Shown here: piece after piece, positions 50,296 through 61,537 of the stretch
Layout: each line of letters starts with the position of its first letter
Numbering within the stretch: the stretch's first letter is position 1
Origin: Mugil cephalus
Taxonomy: Eukaryota > Chordata > Actinopteri > Mugiliformes > Mugilidae
Direction: 5' to 3'
Assembly: GCF_022458985.1 (NCBI RefSeq)
Contig: NC_061779.1
Span: 19,575,001 to 19,639,000 of the forward strand
Length of the DNA: 64,000 nt
Program-made: the position numbers and the translations under genes
The notes under the pieces: generated by a model
Told to the model about the DNA's origin: nothing
Databases searched by the model: none
What the model saw: the letters and a program-made list of their open reading frames with translations, nothing else

Positions 50296-50354
50296 TATCG
50301 TATCGTATCGTATCGTATCGTATCGTATCGTATCGTATCGTATCGTATCGTATC
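50296..50354. repeat. (TATCG)n pentanucleotide repeat
   Basis: Fifty-nine bases of perfect TATCG, almost 12 units, each with one CpG. Lies about 400 bp downstream of the parvg stop, so it may be transcribed in the 3' UTR. Confidence 0.97.
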
Positions 50355-50759
50355 AACATAAAGATTGAATGTCAAGTTTATATACACAGTGTTTTTTTTA
50401 TGACAAAGCTAATGTAAAAATACACCTTCAAGCTTTGTTGTGTATGTTAACTAAATGCATATGCATAAAATGTTTTGTGCAGAGCTTTGAAGATTTTATA
50501 TGTAACCTCCTTTCTTTTTCCTGCCTGTAAAAGAGTTTGAAGAAGTTTCTCTAACTGACATTTATCTGCCACTTTTAACAGGTAGGTATAAAGGCCAAAA
50601 CTGTATAAAAATAACAACAATAAAAAAACACATCTAGGTTGCATGAATCATCCTTTACATCAGCCAAATTTCTAGATAGCAGTAAACGTTACCCTTCAGT
50701 AACTGGCCAAACCATTTTTTTTTTCTTTTGCTCAGTTCCTCTTCACACTGCGTCCTCTG

Positions 50760-50833
50760 TCATTTCTCTTTGTGCTTCTTGAACAGCGCGTACAAGACCT
50801 TCAAGGTGGCTTGGATGTCCTGAGAGACGATAT
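50760..50833 (-). CDS. parvg: parvg coding exon 12 (C-terminus)
   Basis: Completes Asp295 and encodes residues 296-318, then TGA at 50762-50760. Ends the CH2 domain (ATLKVLYALFKKHKEK). The acceptor TTGTCACAG precedes 50833. The 3' UTR continues to lower coordinates; its end is not certain. Confidence 0.92.
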
Positions 50834-53800
50834 CTGTGACAACATCCACAGGAGACATGAACATTCAGCAGCCGGAAGCCATAGACAATAAGGGTATGAG
50901 GATGCTTTTTGCAACATTAGCTAATAATAATTCTCCCAGTCCATCAGGTCATAGATCAGGGGGACTCAAAAAAAAAAATGGATAATGGAAACTTAATCAA
51001 TACCTGAGATGGGAGCCAAACAAAATTGTTCTCTGTTGTGAGGAGCACTAACTCAATGAATGTGACATAAAGATCGACTCCACCAATTGCTAACCTAATT
51101 AATTCACGCAGCATGCTCCCGTTTTAGGCCCTGAGTGCGGGGAATCCTCATTCCATAACAGTAATTATGCCGTTAATTAAAAAGACACTAAAAATAAATT
51201 AAATTAGCCATTTGCTCCTGCCTTAGATTAATTGCGCCGGTCCTTACATTAACAACGTTATCATGTTGAGGATTTATTTTACAGTCAAAGGCTTTATGGC
51301 TGGCAGGCAGCACTGTGGGAAAGTTTTAGTGATTATGAGAGGGCTATTTGAGCTGAGGGAGAATACAGAGAGTCTTGTCAATAATGAATCTGCAGGGTGG
51401 CGAAGTTGATCCAGTTGCTATTGATTGATTCACACACTGAGACAAGTCAGTAACTCACCCAGTAACTCATCCTATTGCACTCCTTTACATCAAAGGGCAA
51501 CAACTAGCAGGCTGCTGACCAGAATTCGCTATGAGGAGGAAATAATATGATTCGGCAAAATAAATTATGCTCTGAATAATAAATATAGAACATTATGGGC
51601 TCACTGTGTGGTAATTGCACTGATCTGTGCTGTACTTCCCCTCACACATGCACAATAGGTCATCAGTGTCAATATGTACTGACCCAAGGTGCGCGTAGCC
51701 ACTACCAAGCTAGCTTTGGTGCAGGCAGGCTTCGACCAACTGCTTCAAACAGCAGATGACCTGAGTGCTGCAATGGAGTGTATTCGTGATGTGTTTGTGA
51801 ATGTCCTAGCAACCGAGATCAACTCTTGCAAATCACAGTAGGCTGAAAAGTATATTCGACATAATGTCTCTGCAAACATTTTGGATCAAAGTCAAGCCTG
51901 AATATCCTGAAATAGCCACAGAACCACTGACAACGTTGCTCCCGTATCCAACACGATGTCTCTGCAAAGTTTGTAGCACTGAATGCAATGGAAAATAAAC
52001 TATCAGGGACCGTCTTGTTGCATGGAAACAAGCACAGCGCTCCCACGGACTCAGAGATATTGCATTGTCGTTCTCGCGAGGAAAATGTGTAAGTGTGCGT
52101 TTGATATCGTGGCTTAAATGGTCAGGAAAGAAAGAGCCCGCGAACGCTGTTGTCATAACTGTGTGACCTGACAGTAATTGAAATGTTTAGGTCAAAGGAC
52201 GGGCATGCTGCTGGCTTCGTGGTTGTGACTCATACCACGCAGACCTTTGTTGCGTGCCATAGCCATGTCTCTTTCTCTCTCCTCATAATTACCGTCTGTC
52301 TCTACGCACCCCACGGCCTGATGAAGTAAAAATTGTGAAAACCTTTCAGATGAAAGGTCATCACTTGATTACACATTGTAAAATTCACTAAATCTGCCAT
52401 AATTAAAAAAAGGGAGAATTTACAGATTTAAAGTAGATGAATTCCTTTCGTGGTGTTGGTCAGGTAACACAGAGCATGTGATGACATCAACTTGGACTAG
52501 ACTAAGTCATTTCAGTATTTTGGAGAACAAAGGATTAATCAACAAAATATAAAGAAAATGAGAGAACATGATGTTAAATTAATAAATACCTTGCATGCTG
52601 TCTGGGGTAATCTACTAACTCCTATTCGTACATTATTTGTATTATCTCTAACCTTCTGTAGAGGATAACAAAAAGCTGGGGACTCGATCACCTCACTGGG
52701 CGAGAAAGTCGACACAGAGAACAAACAGTCATACTCACCAGTTTCAAATCACTAATTAACCCAACGTGCATGTTACTGGAACTTCCAGAAAAATCTACTA
52801 TTGCAATAATGGATGTTACTGTTCTTAAATCAGGTGTTTATAACTACAGACGGCAACATAAACTTGTGTATACATTCGATTCATTTTACTTATGAATCTA
52901 CTCTGCTACTAACCTTCTACAACCAGAGAGAAAACAGGATTTTACAACAGTCAAAAAATTTCAGATTAGAAAATCTTGTCCTAACAAAGCTTTGGTTGAC
53001 TACTCAGGCGGCCATCATTGGGCCACACTGTTTTCATTTTACACTTCAGATCAGTTTCGAGTTGCAGCTGACAAAGTTTGATACTAAATTTCACAACAAG
53101 TCTTACTGTGGATAGATAGAATCTGAATATTTCTGTGATGTGCGAGTAGCAGCGCTCATGAATGCAGATAACGTACTTTCCTGCAGACGCACACACACAC
53201 ACACACAGCAGACATAACCACAGTGGCGAGGTTAAATCCCTGTGTCTATCAGCAGACTCCAGAGAGACATCGTCCCCTTGAGACTGTCTCCCCCCACTGC
53301 TCCTCTCTAAATGAATGATGATGGCCTCGGACTAAGCCAATCATCCGCAGTGATACTCATAGAGACACGAGTCACAGTCATTCATATTCCGCGAGCAATT
53401 CCGTCTTTCCTTCCAAAACGCTGTCAGGCCCTCCTCACTGCACGGTGCAGTGGAGATTAACTCAAGACTACCGTAGCCATCCCACTCCTCGCCTGGCATA
53501 CAAACAGATTTGGGCATTTCTCTGCCATTCAGATAAATGTCCTTGATAGGAGATATCATCTGAATTAGTTTGACATTTCTGTCCAGGGGCTCCAGAGTGT
53601 TTTTGCTACATTGTTTTGCTCAGAGGCTTCCTGTTCTTGTTTTTTTTTTTTTTTTTTCCAATCCTCTGTGGCCGGCATCTTAATTTGGGTAAATCTGTTG
53701 TAAACACGTCAACAAATGTGTTTTGCTTTGTGTGAATCAAGTTGATTTTCCCTCACCTTGTGGCTCAACACTGGGCAGCTGCAGGCCTGTATCGTACAGG

Positions 53801-56800
53801 ATGTCCAGGGCCAGCGTCACGTTGTGAAGCTAGAGGTCAGAGGGAAAGGAAACACAAAAGTTAGACGCCACACTTTGACGACAAGAAAGATACTTCACAC
53901 CATTTGTACGAAAATAGACTGCATGTAAAATCCCCCTGTGTTTATTCATTCATCTGCATCTAAATCTCATTATGCAAACTAAGTATTCGACAGAGGACTG
54001 TAACAACAGAATGTATTTTTACTCAAGTACTGTAATAACTGCAGTTTTAAGACGCTTGACCTTAACTTGAGTATTTTCATTTCATAAATTCAAATAAAAA
54101 ATAATACTCTCTACTTCTACTCCACTTCAATTATACATCACACATACCGCATTCATCCAACGGCGTTAAAATCTAATTTATAGTTGCATGTACATCTAAA
54201 TTGTTAATGAATAAAAATTCATCTTTTTTTTGATAACATGAAATTTACTCCTACTGTGTACATACATACATCAGATCACTGCTGAAGGGCTACAATGCGT
54301 AAATTAATTTCCATATACTTTTATCAGGGGCCATATATTTCACTAACAATAATTAACTAACGTGTATTGAAGATAATTCCATTAAGACACAGCTATATCT
54401 GTGTAATATATTTGACTTTAAAGGGGTCAAAGGCTGTAAAACATTTGAGCATTGTGATTTGCAGCACAATATATAAATTATTCATGTTATGTGATATTTT
54501 AATTGAAAAGCTCTGATATTTTATGTGACTTTGACGCTTTATTCAGTATGTTATTAATGGACAAAGATTTCCTTAGTACTGTAGTTCAGTATCCACTGTG
54601 CTCTTATGAAAATGAAATTAGATTAGTTTAAAGTGGGTACAAAGCAATTTGTGTACATTCTGTTTTTAAGAGATGATTTCTGATGAATAACAACATCCCA
54701 AATGAAACGTGTCTAATTTGTGGCTGTCTACGTGCAGGACGATGATGCACTAATAGGTGCTGTGTGTGCGTGTTTGCCTTTATCGCCACCCTGACGAAGC
54801 ATTAAATGAATCCATACTGGTACTACATACCATCTCTGTGTCACTGACAGGGGTCAGGTTGAAGTCAAAGAGCGGGATGAAGAAGCCTTCCAACTGTCCG
54901 ATCAGCAGCAGGAGAATTACGCCATCAGCAAACTGCACAGGACACACACAGGACGTTGGAACATGTCCATGAGCGGAAATATAATCTCCTGGGAGGTAAT
55001 GAGTCAGTCTATTTCTATTACGGGAGGGCCTGTAAACACAAGAGGACAGAGTCCAACTGTTCATACCTGTTTGTCCATATCAGTCACCTGCAGACCCATC
55101 GCCGCCAGATTCTGGTTCACAAAATGCAAGATGGCCTGGAAATGGAAGAATTCAGAGGTAAGACAGTCTGAAGTGCTGAAGACTTGAAATATCAGCTAAA
55201 TAAATTGACCTTTCCAAGCTGACATTTAAAGTATCATTCCAAGGCACCTTCATTACCTTCATCTTGACACTTTGTCAAAGCCTCAATGAATAATTATAAT
55301 ATCAAGGATTATAGAATAGTTCCTTTTTATTTCTGTGTTGATTAGTCTATTAATAGATTACAACTGAATTATTAATAATAACTGATTGAGTCAGTCAAGC
55401 AACACGGAAGCATGCAAAATAATGACATATTGCTCGCCATTAAATCAGACTGGTAGCATATGAAGTCATTAAACACAAAATACGGCTCAGGCTGAAACAA
55501 AAGAACTGGATGAATCATCTGTAGGTCACCAAGGTCATTGCAGCTCATTACAGTGGAACACAAGTATAAACTGATCAGCCATAACATTATGACCGAATAT
55601 TGTGTAGGTCTCCCTTGAGCCTCCAAAACAGTTGTGACTCATCAGAGAATGGACATGGACCTTCTGAGGGTGTCCTGTGTCGCCTGGCAACACAATGATC
55701 TTAGTGGGGGTCTTTGAGTCCTATGGGTTGAGGGGAGGGGCCTCTGTGGATCATCCCACAGATACTTGATCAGTTTGGGATCTAGTGATTTTGGAGGTCA
55801 AGTCAACATCTTGTGCTGTTCTTCATGTTTTTTTTTTTTAGTTGTTCCTAAAGTGTTTTTGTGTGTGTATCAGGCTGCATCCTGCTGGGGATGGCTGCTG
55901 CCATCAAGGAGTGTCATAACTATGGGGTGGGGGTGTCTGGTCTGGTCTATGTGGGTGGGACATGTCTAAGTAACATCCACATGAATGCCAGGTCCAAAAG
56001 TTTCCCATCAGAACATTGTTAACTGAATATAACTGAGAATGACCATTCGTCATATAGTCAAAATGCACCTGTTGCACATTTGATCCATATTTATAACTCA
56101 GAGTAGACCACTTTGTATAGTGTAGGTTTATCATTATAAGGTAATCACAGTTTACAATCATTGCAGTAAGACCTCTATGTTTCCTTCCTCAGGGGAAACG
56201 AGAGCCAACACCTTCTCAGCACTTCCCCTCCAGGCCTTGTCATACTATACCTTCTTCACTGTGTTGACCTTGTGAGCCTCAAGTTTCAGCAGTTGCTCAA
56301 TGGGATCTTCCTCTGTTGTGACCAGACAGCCAGAAAGAAAAAAAAAGGTGTTAGTAGACTACAGTGCTGCTTGGATGACATTCAAAATGTCACATCAGCT
56401 CAAACTCTGACTGCTCTCACTCACTCTCAGTGTTGCTGGAAGAGTCTGAGCCAGCGCCTCTGTTGAGAAAAGCCAAGGCGCACGAGGTGAGGTTTTTCTC
56501 ACATTCACTGAATCACACAGGACAGACATTTATCTCACCTTTCCTCTGTCAGGGTTTCCATCTGCACTTCTGATTTGATGCCATTTTTGTTGACCTGGAT
56601 GAACATGAAAGTGAGCCACAGATGAGCAGCAGGTCCACAAGGTGCTTTTGAGACCGATACGGGGCGCAAAAGGTGCTAACGGTTGAGCTGAGACTCACTT
56701 CCACGACTACAACTTCAACCTTCACATTGGGTGGCAGATCCAGTTCAGGCTGGAAACATTTCACCATGGCAACCAGCAGATGAATAGTGGCCAGAAGATC

Positions 56801-59800
56801 TTTGTTGTGGATGACTGACAGGCAAACAGCAGAGAACAACACACACATAAACACACACAAAAAATCAGTTTCCACTGATGTGACAGAATTGACTGCCACC
56901 CAGCAAGGAAACAAAGAGAGGATGTAACAACCCCGTAACACACGACAACTGGATACATAAGTGTAGAATTTAATTCACACCAAATAGATTAAATGCATTT
57001 TCATGAAATGAAACAACTCTGTCGTCTGTGCGTTTGCTTTCATGAAGACCCACTTTATTGTGTTAAGAGCAATTTCAAGAGGACGTCAGTCTGTTTCAGC
57101 TGGTAAAAACACAGAGTTACTCTCACCATGTTAGCCAGCGTCGCTAATTTTAATTTCATCAGCCTCATTGTTTTATGTTCACTCTCCTAGAGCTGGATCA
57201 GAGCTCTATTAAGTGCCAAGCGGCTGCTTCACATTTAAAAGCACTCAACTGGAAAAGCATGGGGAGCTTTTATTGTGAAGCAGTGGCATGACATGCCATT
57301 ATTTTCTATCACAGAACTTACGGTTGATTGTGATTCTTTATCTATAATGGATTCACATAAAAAAAACCCAGACATGATTATTTTGCCATTTTTTTATATT
57401 TCAGGGAGTAAAAAGTATGCAACAGGTTTTTAAGTGAGCCAACCAGCTTTACTGTACCCTGCTGTTATGTGGAATCTATGTGTGCATATGCATTTTTTTG
57501 TTTCTGAAATGTTTGCTGTTGTATGAAACTGTACCTGGTGGTAAAACCAGTAAAAAAAACAACTTCCAGGGCTGAAAAACAGCATGTCATCCCTATAGGT
57601 GTTAAAATACCCAAAATTACACAAACAAACAGATGTTTTCAACCTGGCACAATAAACTATTTTGGTTTCCACAGCTATTTTCTCTATTCATTACAAAGGT
57701 ACCAAGGTGCTAGCTTGCAAGCTCCAATCTATGTCTTTGGCTACTTTTCTATGTACTGGCAAGGTGGCGACGAAGGTACACTGAGCATCAAAACTGCTCT
57801 TCAGGCATAATATGGGTTCGTCATGTATATACAGTCAGTTACCAAAAAAACAATAATAGATGAAGCACCTACAAGTTCTGCAGAAATACTACAGTATATA
57901 TACTGGACACTATGGCAACATAAAAAGATGAGGTCACCGGCTTGAATCCCGGGAACCAATAGGAAAAAAAGTGCAAAGGTGGAATGAATGAGCACCGCAA
58001 TCTCCTCAGCAACCATTGATGAAGTGCCCTTGAGAAAGGTACCGACCCCCTGAGCTTCCTGGAGTACTGCACACGACTGTCCACCAGTTCTCACTGGTTC
58101 AAATGGTAACAAACTTCCCGTGTAACATAGGTCAATAAGTTATATTCTTCCTATTGGCAAGGAAGCTCATAACAAGTGACATAGTAGTCACCTGGTTACC
58201 ATTGAAAACAAATATACATGTTACTCTCAATTCATATTCATATTTAAGGGGAAAAATTGTTAAAATCAAGTGTATTCTATTTGCTCAGGACGGCCTTTCT
58301 TTGCTCCCGTCGCCCGGCACTACCAAATAATCCACTGACCGACGACTGAAACAAACCCCCTAATAATGTCTGCAAATGTGATCTCGACTGAAATCCCTCA
58401 CAGTTGGTGTAAGCTTACATGGCACCCTTGAGCTAGCACCAAATCCTGCTGTAATGTGAAGCCAGTGCCAGAAGAGAACATTTGTTCACTTGTTGCTTTG
58501 TTATTGAAGCCCAGTCAGGCGCATGACTCACGTTTGATGTTCCATTTTGTCTGACTGCTGTCCTCCAGGCCCAGTCTCTTGTTCAGCTCCTCCATGACCA
58601 CTTCTAGCTTGCGGATCTGAGCCGTGCTCGTCAGCACGATCTCCTCCACATTCAGCTGCACACCGGCCAACCTGGCTGGAGGAAACCGGAAGTTACTGTG
58701 TGTCAGGTCAGAGTCGGATTTTATATATTGTGGGATTTAGAAGCAAAACGTTTCTTATTTTTCTTTCTCCCAATTCAAAAAATCATTACGTCTAAGTATG
58801 GTATGATTGATGGAATATGAAATATGTATCAACTCACACAGCATGTGATGGAGAATCAGTCCATCAAACAGATCCTCCTCCAGACTCTGAACCACAATGT
58901 GCTCCGGTTTCAAAGTCTTATTGATCCAATCAACCAATGCCTACCAAGACACAATTCATCACCCAGTCAGACTAATCAAATACTTTCATCTTCTGCAATG
59001 CATTTTTCTTTTTCCAATATGGCAGATGGAAAAAAAAAACAGCGTTGAACGTAGTTTTTAAAAATTCCCTCATCAATTTTCAGAGATGATGTGATCCTAA
59101 AGTCAATGGAAATGGTGACAGATACAAAGCGAAGTCCAAAAACATAAATGATAAATCACTTGTTTTCCCCCTGAATCAAAGGCATGTCAGCTTCGCTTAA
59201 ATTCACCATTTGCATGAAACACCCGAGCCGCCGTCCTTATCTATAACAATGTGTTTTAAAATCGTCTCGAGCAGACTCTGTGGGCTCCTCGCAGCCACAC
59301 TCTGATCTGTCGCCCTTCACCTCTTATTATTACGCTCATTAAAATTTCACCAATCCTTCCACCTCTCTTTACCCAGATATTATTTATGCTCTTTACATGT
59401 ACAGGAAACATTATGGAGATGTATTTTCTGTGTTTTACAGTCCTCTGAAGTCACACGGAGGTGTCTAGCGTCTGTGGTGGTTCGGGACGAGTTTAAATAA
59501 TGAATAGAAAACAGAGATTGAGACAAAGATCCACTGTACATGTAGGTATGTTCTTACCTCCTTTAACTGTTCAAGTTTTGGATCTTTTAAAGATGTTGGC
59601 TGAATGATTGTCCTCTTTTCTCCTGTGTGAATATAAAAAAAAAATACTCTAAATTGATCAGGCCAGACTTCCTTCACTATTTACTCACTTTTACTGTTTC
59701 CTTATAATGTTTAGCAATTCCTCAGTGTGTGTTCCTTTAATTACATGTACGTAGAATTTACCTTTTACTGAACGCTAAATATACAAAACTAAGCATTTTG

Positions 59801-60613
59801 TATGTGCATTAGTTTTCTTTGTCAGTCTAACATCATTAGGGCTTGGTAATCAGTTTGAAGCTGTGACATTCATAATTCACAGCAAACCAAAGGAGTCTTT
59901 AGGCTTATTGTTTAGGTTTCATGGCCAACTTCTAGGTATAATAATAACTAATTATAAACCCTTATTATGATATGATGAGCAGAAAGTTAGAGACTAGACA
60001 GTGAACATGGTGGAGGATTTAGCTGTCAAAATGTAAAATACTTTAAGCTCTTTTTCAAGCTATTTTTAGGTCTCCACTATCTCTTAGACGATGATGAATA
60101 TTGGATTTAGATTATGAGTTACCGTCAATAGTCGACTGACCCCAAGTGACTAATACACACACACACAAAAAAAAGCTCCATAACCCAAAGAACAGTCTGG
60201 GAGCAGAATCTAATAAGGACATTAATAGTAATAGAGAGTACAAAAAAAGCAAAGATTAAAATGTTCAGTTTCGTGGTCATTCATTGTGGTGCTCATTATC
60301 TGCTCATCACTGAAGTGTTTCTAGTATTTTATCTACTTATCACATGTTGATGAGGGCAGACTAAATATTTGAAACAGACCTCGTCTGTGATGTAATATTG
60401 ACACTGCAGTGTGCTGTTCACAATGGTCCGCTGTGTTATAAAGTATTCAGCGTGCCATTCACGGGCTAAAACAAAATCTAGGCTGATTGAAACTCACTGA
60501 CTTCACAGGAGAAACTAAGAGAACATGTCTTTGGGTTTGCTAAATGTACACATACGTTCAAAGGACTCAACATCCAAAGCCTCTTCCTCTTTGTGATTGT
60601 CAAAGGCCTCCAT
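50760..60613 (-). CDS. parvg: Gamma-parvin (spliced gene, overall entry)
   Basis: Twelve coding exons on the minus strand join in consistent phase to 957 nt, 318 residues plus TGA (human about 331). Two calponin-homology domains are visible: CH1 at about 36-142 (VDWINKTLKPEHIVVQ, EEDLFDGLILHHML, NKDLLATIHLL) and CH2 at about 205-313 (HFVNQNL, FADGVILLLLIGQLEGFF, LHNVTLALDIL). A Ser-rich linker lies at about 163-195. CH1 HIVVQ-LEEDLFDGLILHH and the linker pattern match gamma- rather than alpha/beta-parvin. Parvins bind integrin-linked kinase through CH2 within the ILK-PINCH-parvin complex at integrin adhesions and link to actin; the gamma form is mainly leukocytic in mammals. The start ATG has G at -3 and +4. 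The N-terminus is shorter than in mammals. The gene is tail to tail with shisal1 as in human. No frameshift or missing exon. Confidence 0.95.
50834..53756 (-). other. parvg intron 11
   Basis: Largest parvg intron, GTGAGG to TTGTCACAG. Contains an AT-rich, homeodomain-core-rich segment at 51090-51420 that resembles a conserved non-coding element, a CA tract at 53190-53207 and poly(T) near 53640. A short imperfect duplication ATGTCTCTGCAAA occurs near 51863 and 51956. No other exon recognised. Confidence 0.65.
53190..53207. repeat. (CA)n microsatellite
   Basis: Nine AC units inside parvg intron 11. Confidence 0.9.
53757..53829 (-). CDS. parvg: parvg coding exon 11
   Basis: Encodes residues 271-294 plus one base of Asp295 (LHNVTLALDILYDTGLQ), a CH2 helix. 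Acceptor CTCTAG, donor GTGAGG at 53756. Human has LHNVTLALELL at the same place (recalled). Confidence 0.93.
53830..54830 (-). other. parvg intron 10
   Basis: AT-rich unique sequence between the CH2 exons, GTATGT to CCTCTAG. Nothing else recognised. Confidence 0.7.
54831..54932 (-). CDS. parvg: parvg coding exon 10
   Basis: Encodes residues 237-270, phase 0 at both ends. FADGVILLLLIGQLEGFF is the CH2 signature and is essentially identical to mammalian gamma-parvin. Acceptor TCCTGTGCAG, donor GTATGT. Confidence 0.96.
55067..55135 (-). CDS. parvg: parvg coding exon 9
   Basis: Encodes residues 214-236 (AILHFVNQNL to TDMDKQ), phase 0 at both ends, the start of CH2. Acceptor TTTCCAG, donor GTATGA. 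Confidence 0.93.
55136..56250 (-). other. parvg intron 8
   Basis: GTATAG-type donor after 56251 and TTTCCAG acceptor. Nearly half is a Tc1 remnant (55565-56025); the rest is unique DNA. Confidence 0.7.
55565..56025 (-). mobile_element. Tc1/mariner transposon remnant
   Basis: The left end carries the inverted repeat ACTGATCAGCCATAACATTA then TGACC. The body parallels the copy at 6944-7647 (shared strings around CTTCTGAGGGTG, GGAGGTCAAGTCAACA and AAGTAACATCCACATG). The right half and right inverted repeat are missing. No intact transposase frame. Transcribed within parvg pre-mRNA in intron 8. Confidence 0.72.
56251..56312 (-). CDS. parvg: parvg coding exon 8
   Basis: Completes Lys193 and encodes residues 194-213 (EDPIEQLLKLEAHKVNTVKK), the approach to CH2, matching the DELFKLAPEKVNAVK region of human. 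Acceptor GGTCACAACAG, donor GTATAG. Confidence 0.88.
56425..56459 (-). CDS. parvg: parvg coding exon 7 (35-nt exon)
   Basis: Very short exon giving GAGSDSSSNTE (residues 182-192) plus a base at each end. Strong acceptor CTTTTCTCAACAG and donor GAGA|GTGAGT. Required by phase: exon 6 ends in phase 2 and exon 8 needs phase 1. Skipping it reaches a stop within six codons. Confidence 0.8.
56539..56594 (-). CDS. parvg: parvg coding exon 6 (linker)
   Basis: Encodes residues 163-180 plus two bases of Arg181 (VNKNGIKSEVQMETLTEE), the linker after CH1, similar in order to the SGLKSEKLVEQLTE segment of human. Acceptor TTCATCCAG, donor GTGAGA. Confidence 0.88.
56699..56814 (-). CDS. parvg: parvg coding exon 5
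   Basis: Completes Leu124 and encodes residues 125-162. NKDLLATIHLLVAMVKCFQ and LPPNVKVEVVVVE complete CH1. Acceptor GCCTGTCAG, donor GTGAGT. Confidence 0.95.
56815..58531 (-). other. parvg intron 4
   Basis: Contains a SINE fragment at 57925-58115 and otherwise unique AT-rich DNA. GTGAGT donor, TGCCTGTCAG acceptor. Confidence 0.7.
57925..58115 (+). mobile_element. SINE fragment (tRNA-type B box)
   Basis: A B-box-like GGCTTGAATCC (57939-57949) is followed by GTGAATGAGCAC-like and GTGCCCTTGAGAAAGGTACC strings, in the order seen in a common fish SINE (which reads CTTGAGCAAGGCACC, as I recall it). Degenerate, with no clear duplication. Antisense to parvg. Confidence 0.6.
58532..58675 (-). CDS. 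parvg: parvg coding exon 4
   Basis: Completes Ser76 and encodes residues 77-123 plus one base of Leu124, the middle of CH1 (RLAGVQLNVEEIVLTSTAQ to QTKWNIK). Acceptor TTTCCTCCAG; a nearby CCAG would break the frame. Donor GTGAGT. Confidence 0.94.
58838..58940 (-). CDS. parvg: parvg coding exon 3
   Basis: Encodes residues 42-75 plus one base of Ser76. ALVDWINKTLKPEHIVVQ and LEEDLFDGLILHHML are the clearest gamma-parvin CH1 match. Acceptor TCTTGGTAG, donor GTGAGT. Confidence 0.96.
58941..59557 (-). other. parvg intron 2
   Basis: Unique sequence between GTAAGA and TTGGTAG. Nothing further recognised. Confidence 0.7.
59558..59622 (-). CDS. parvg: parvg coding exon 2
   Basis: Completes Arg20 and encodes residues 21-41 (EKRTIIQPTSLKDPKLEQLK E). 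The PTSxKDPK string is shared with human gamma-parvin. Acceptor TATTCACACAG, donor GTAAGA. Confidence 0.93.
59623..60555 (-). other. parvg intron 1 (first intron after the start)
   Basis: AT-rich unique sequence with a short CA tract at about 60154-60167. No other feature seen. Confidence 0.65.
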
Positions 60614-60656
60614 TGCTCCTCCTCAAGAGTCGCTTCCGCTGGCCGGTCAGCAAAAC
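60556..60656 (-). CDS. parvg: parvg coding exon 1 with leader
   Basis: Coding part 60613-60556: residues 1-19 (MEAFDNHKEEEALDVESFE) plus one base of Arg20. Leader 60656-60614 follows a good acceptor, CACTTCTGCAG, and has no upstream ATG. ATG context GCAATGG with G at -3 and +4. Donor GTATGT. Confidence 0.82.
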
Positions 60657-61350
60657 CTGCAGAAGTGTGAGTTGTGCTTCAAAGTGCTGAAATAGAGCCG
60701 AAGACAGCAGAACAAAGAAACACCATCGACATGTTTTAGAGAAAGTCTCTTTCTCGGCAGCGGCTCAGTGAGCGTCCTTGACCACAGTGCTCAATTTTCA
60801 GTCTCTGCTGGGCGCTGATCAGCAGTGGAAAATACTGATTGTATTCTTGAATGGAAATCTTGTGTCTGAGTGTCTTCTTCTCACTTACAAACAAAAACAG
60901 CCCAGAGTTCAGCTATAACTACAGCGCATACTTAGAGTGGAGTTCTGAAAAGGATCTTGTCTGACTGGTCAAAAACTTGCACGGTTAGGAAGAAGAAGAA
61001 TATATTTAGTTTCTTCACTTCCTTCTTTTCTATTTTTAGTGTCGCAGTCAGCGAATAAAGTGCTTTAGATTCCTGCAGATTTGCATGGATTTGGATGTAC
61101 ATCTCCCACTCAACATTTTGTATATTTCGGTCTCAGACACAGCACACCAAGCGCTTAAAGTGCCATGTTCTGATGAAGCACGCGTAACCTGGAGCACGTC
61201 AAACTGTTGCTTCCTGGATCTGGAGCACAGAAAAGCCTCGGTGAGTAACTTTTGTTTCCCCGTACGTTTTATGTCTGTGTGCGGCTTCCTGTTCCTGAGG
61301 TTGACAGTAACTTTCAAACAAGGTCATAAAGTCTTTTTGAATAAGCTTAC
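60657..61350 (-). other. parvg 5' UTR intron (candidate)
   Basis: Lies between the candidate first exon donor GAAG|GTAAGC and the acceptor CTTCTGCAG. Unique sequence, no other feature. Confidence 0.5.
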
Positions 61351-61512
61351 CTTCAGCTCCCGGAGTGCAACTCGACAAAATCGGACGACTTCTGCTGAAC
61401 TGAGTTTCCTGACTGAAGGCAACACTGAAACCTGTCAAAACAGCGTAGTGAGGAAACGGAGGGGTGCTCTCAATCTGAATGCAGGCACTTGTGAATTCTG
61501 TCAAAAGGCTTG
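61351..61512 (-). other. parvg: parvg non-coding first exon (candidate)
   Basis: Ends at a strong donor, GCTGAAG|GTAAGC, with GT at 61350-61349. No ATG occurs in its sense strand, fitting an untranslated leader. The 5' end is placed about 30 bp downstream of a TATA-like box. Spliced to the acceptor before 60656. Confidence 0.5.
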
Positions 61513-61537
61513 ACTGCACTCAATCCAAAAACCGTGG

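Noticed and set aside
57801..58112. 103-codon minus-strand frame
   Set aside because: It lies over the SINE fragment in parvg intron 4.
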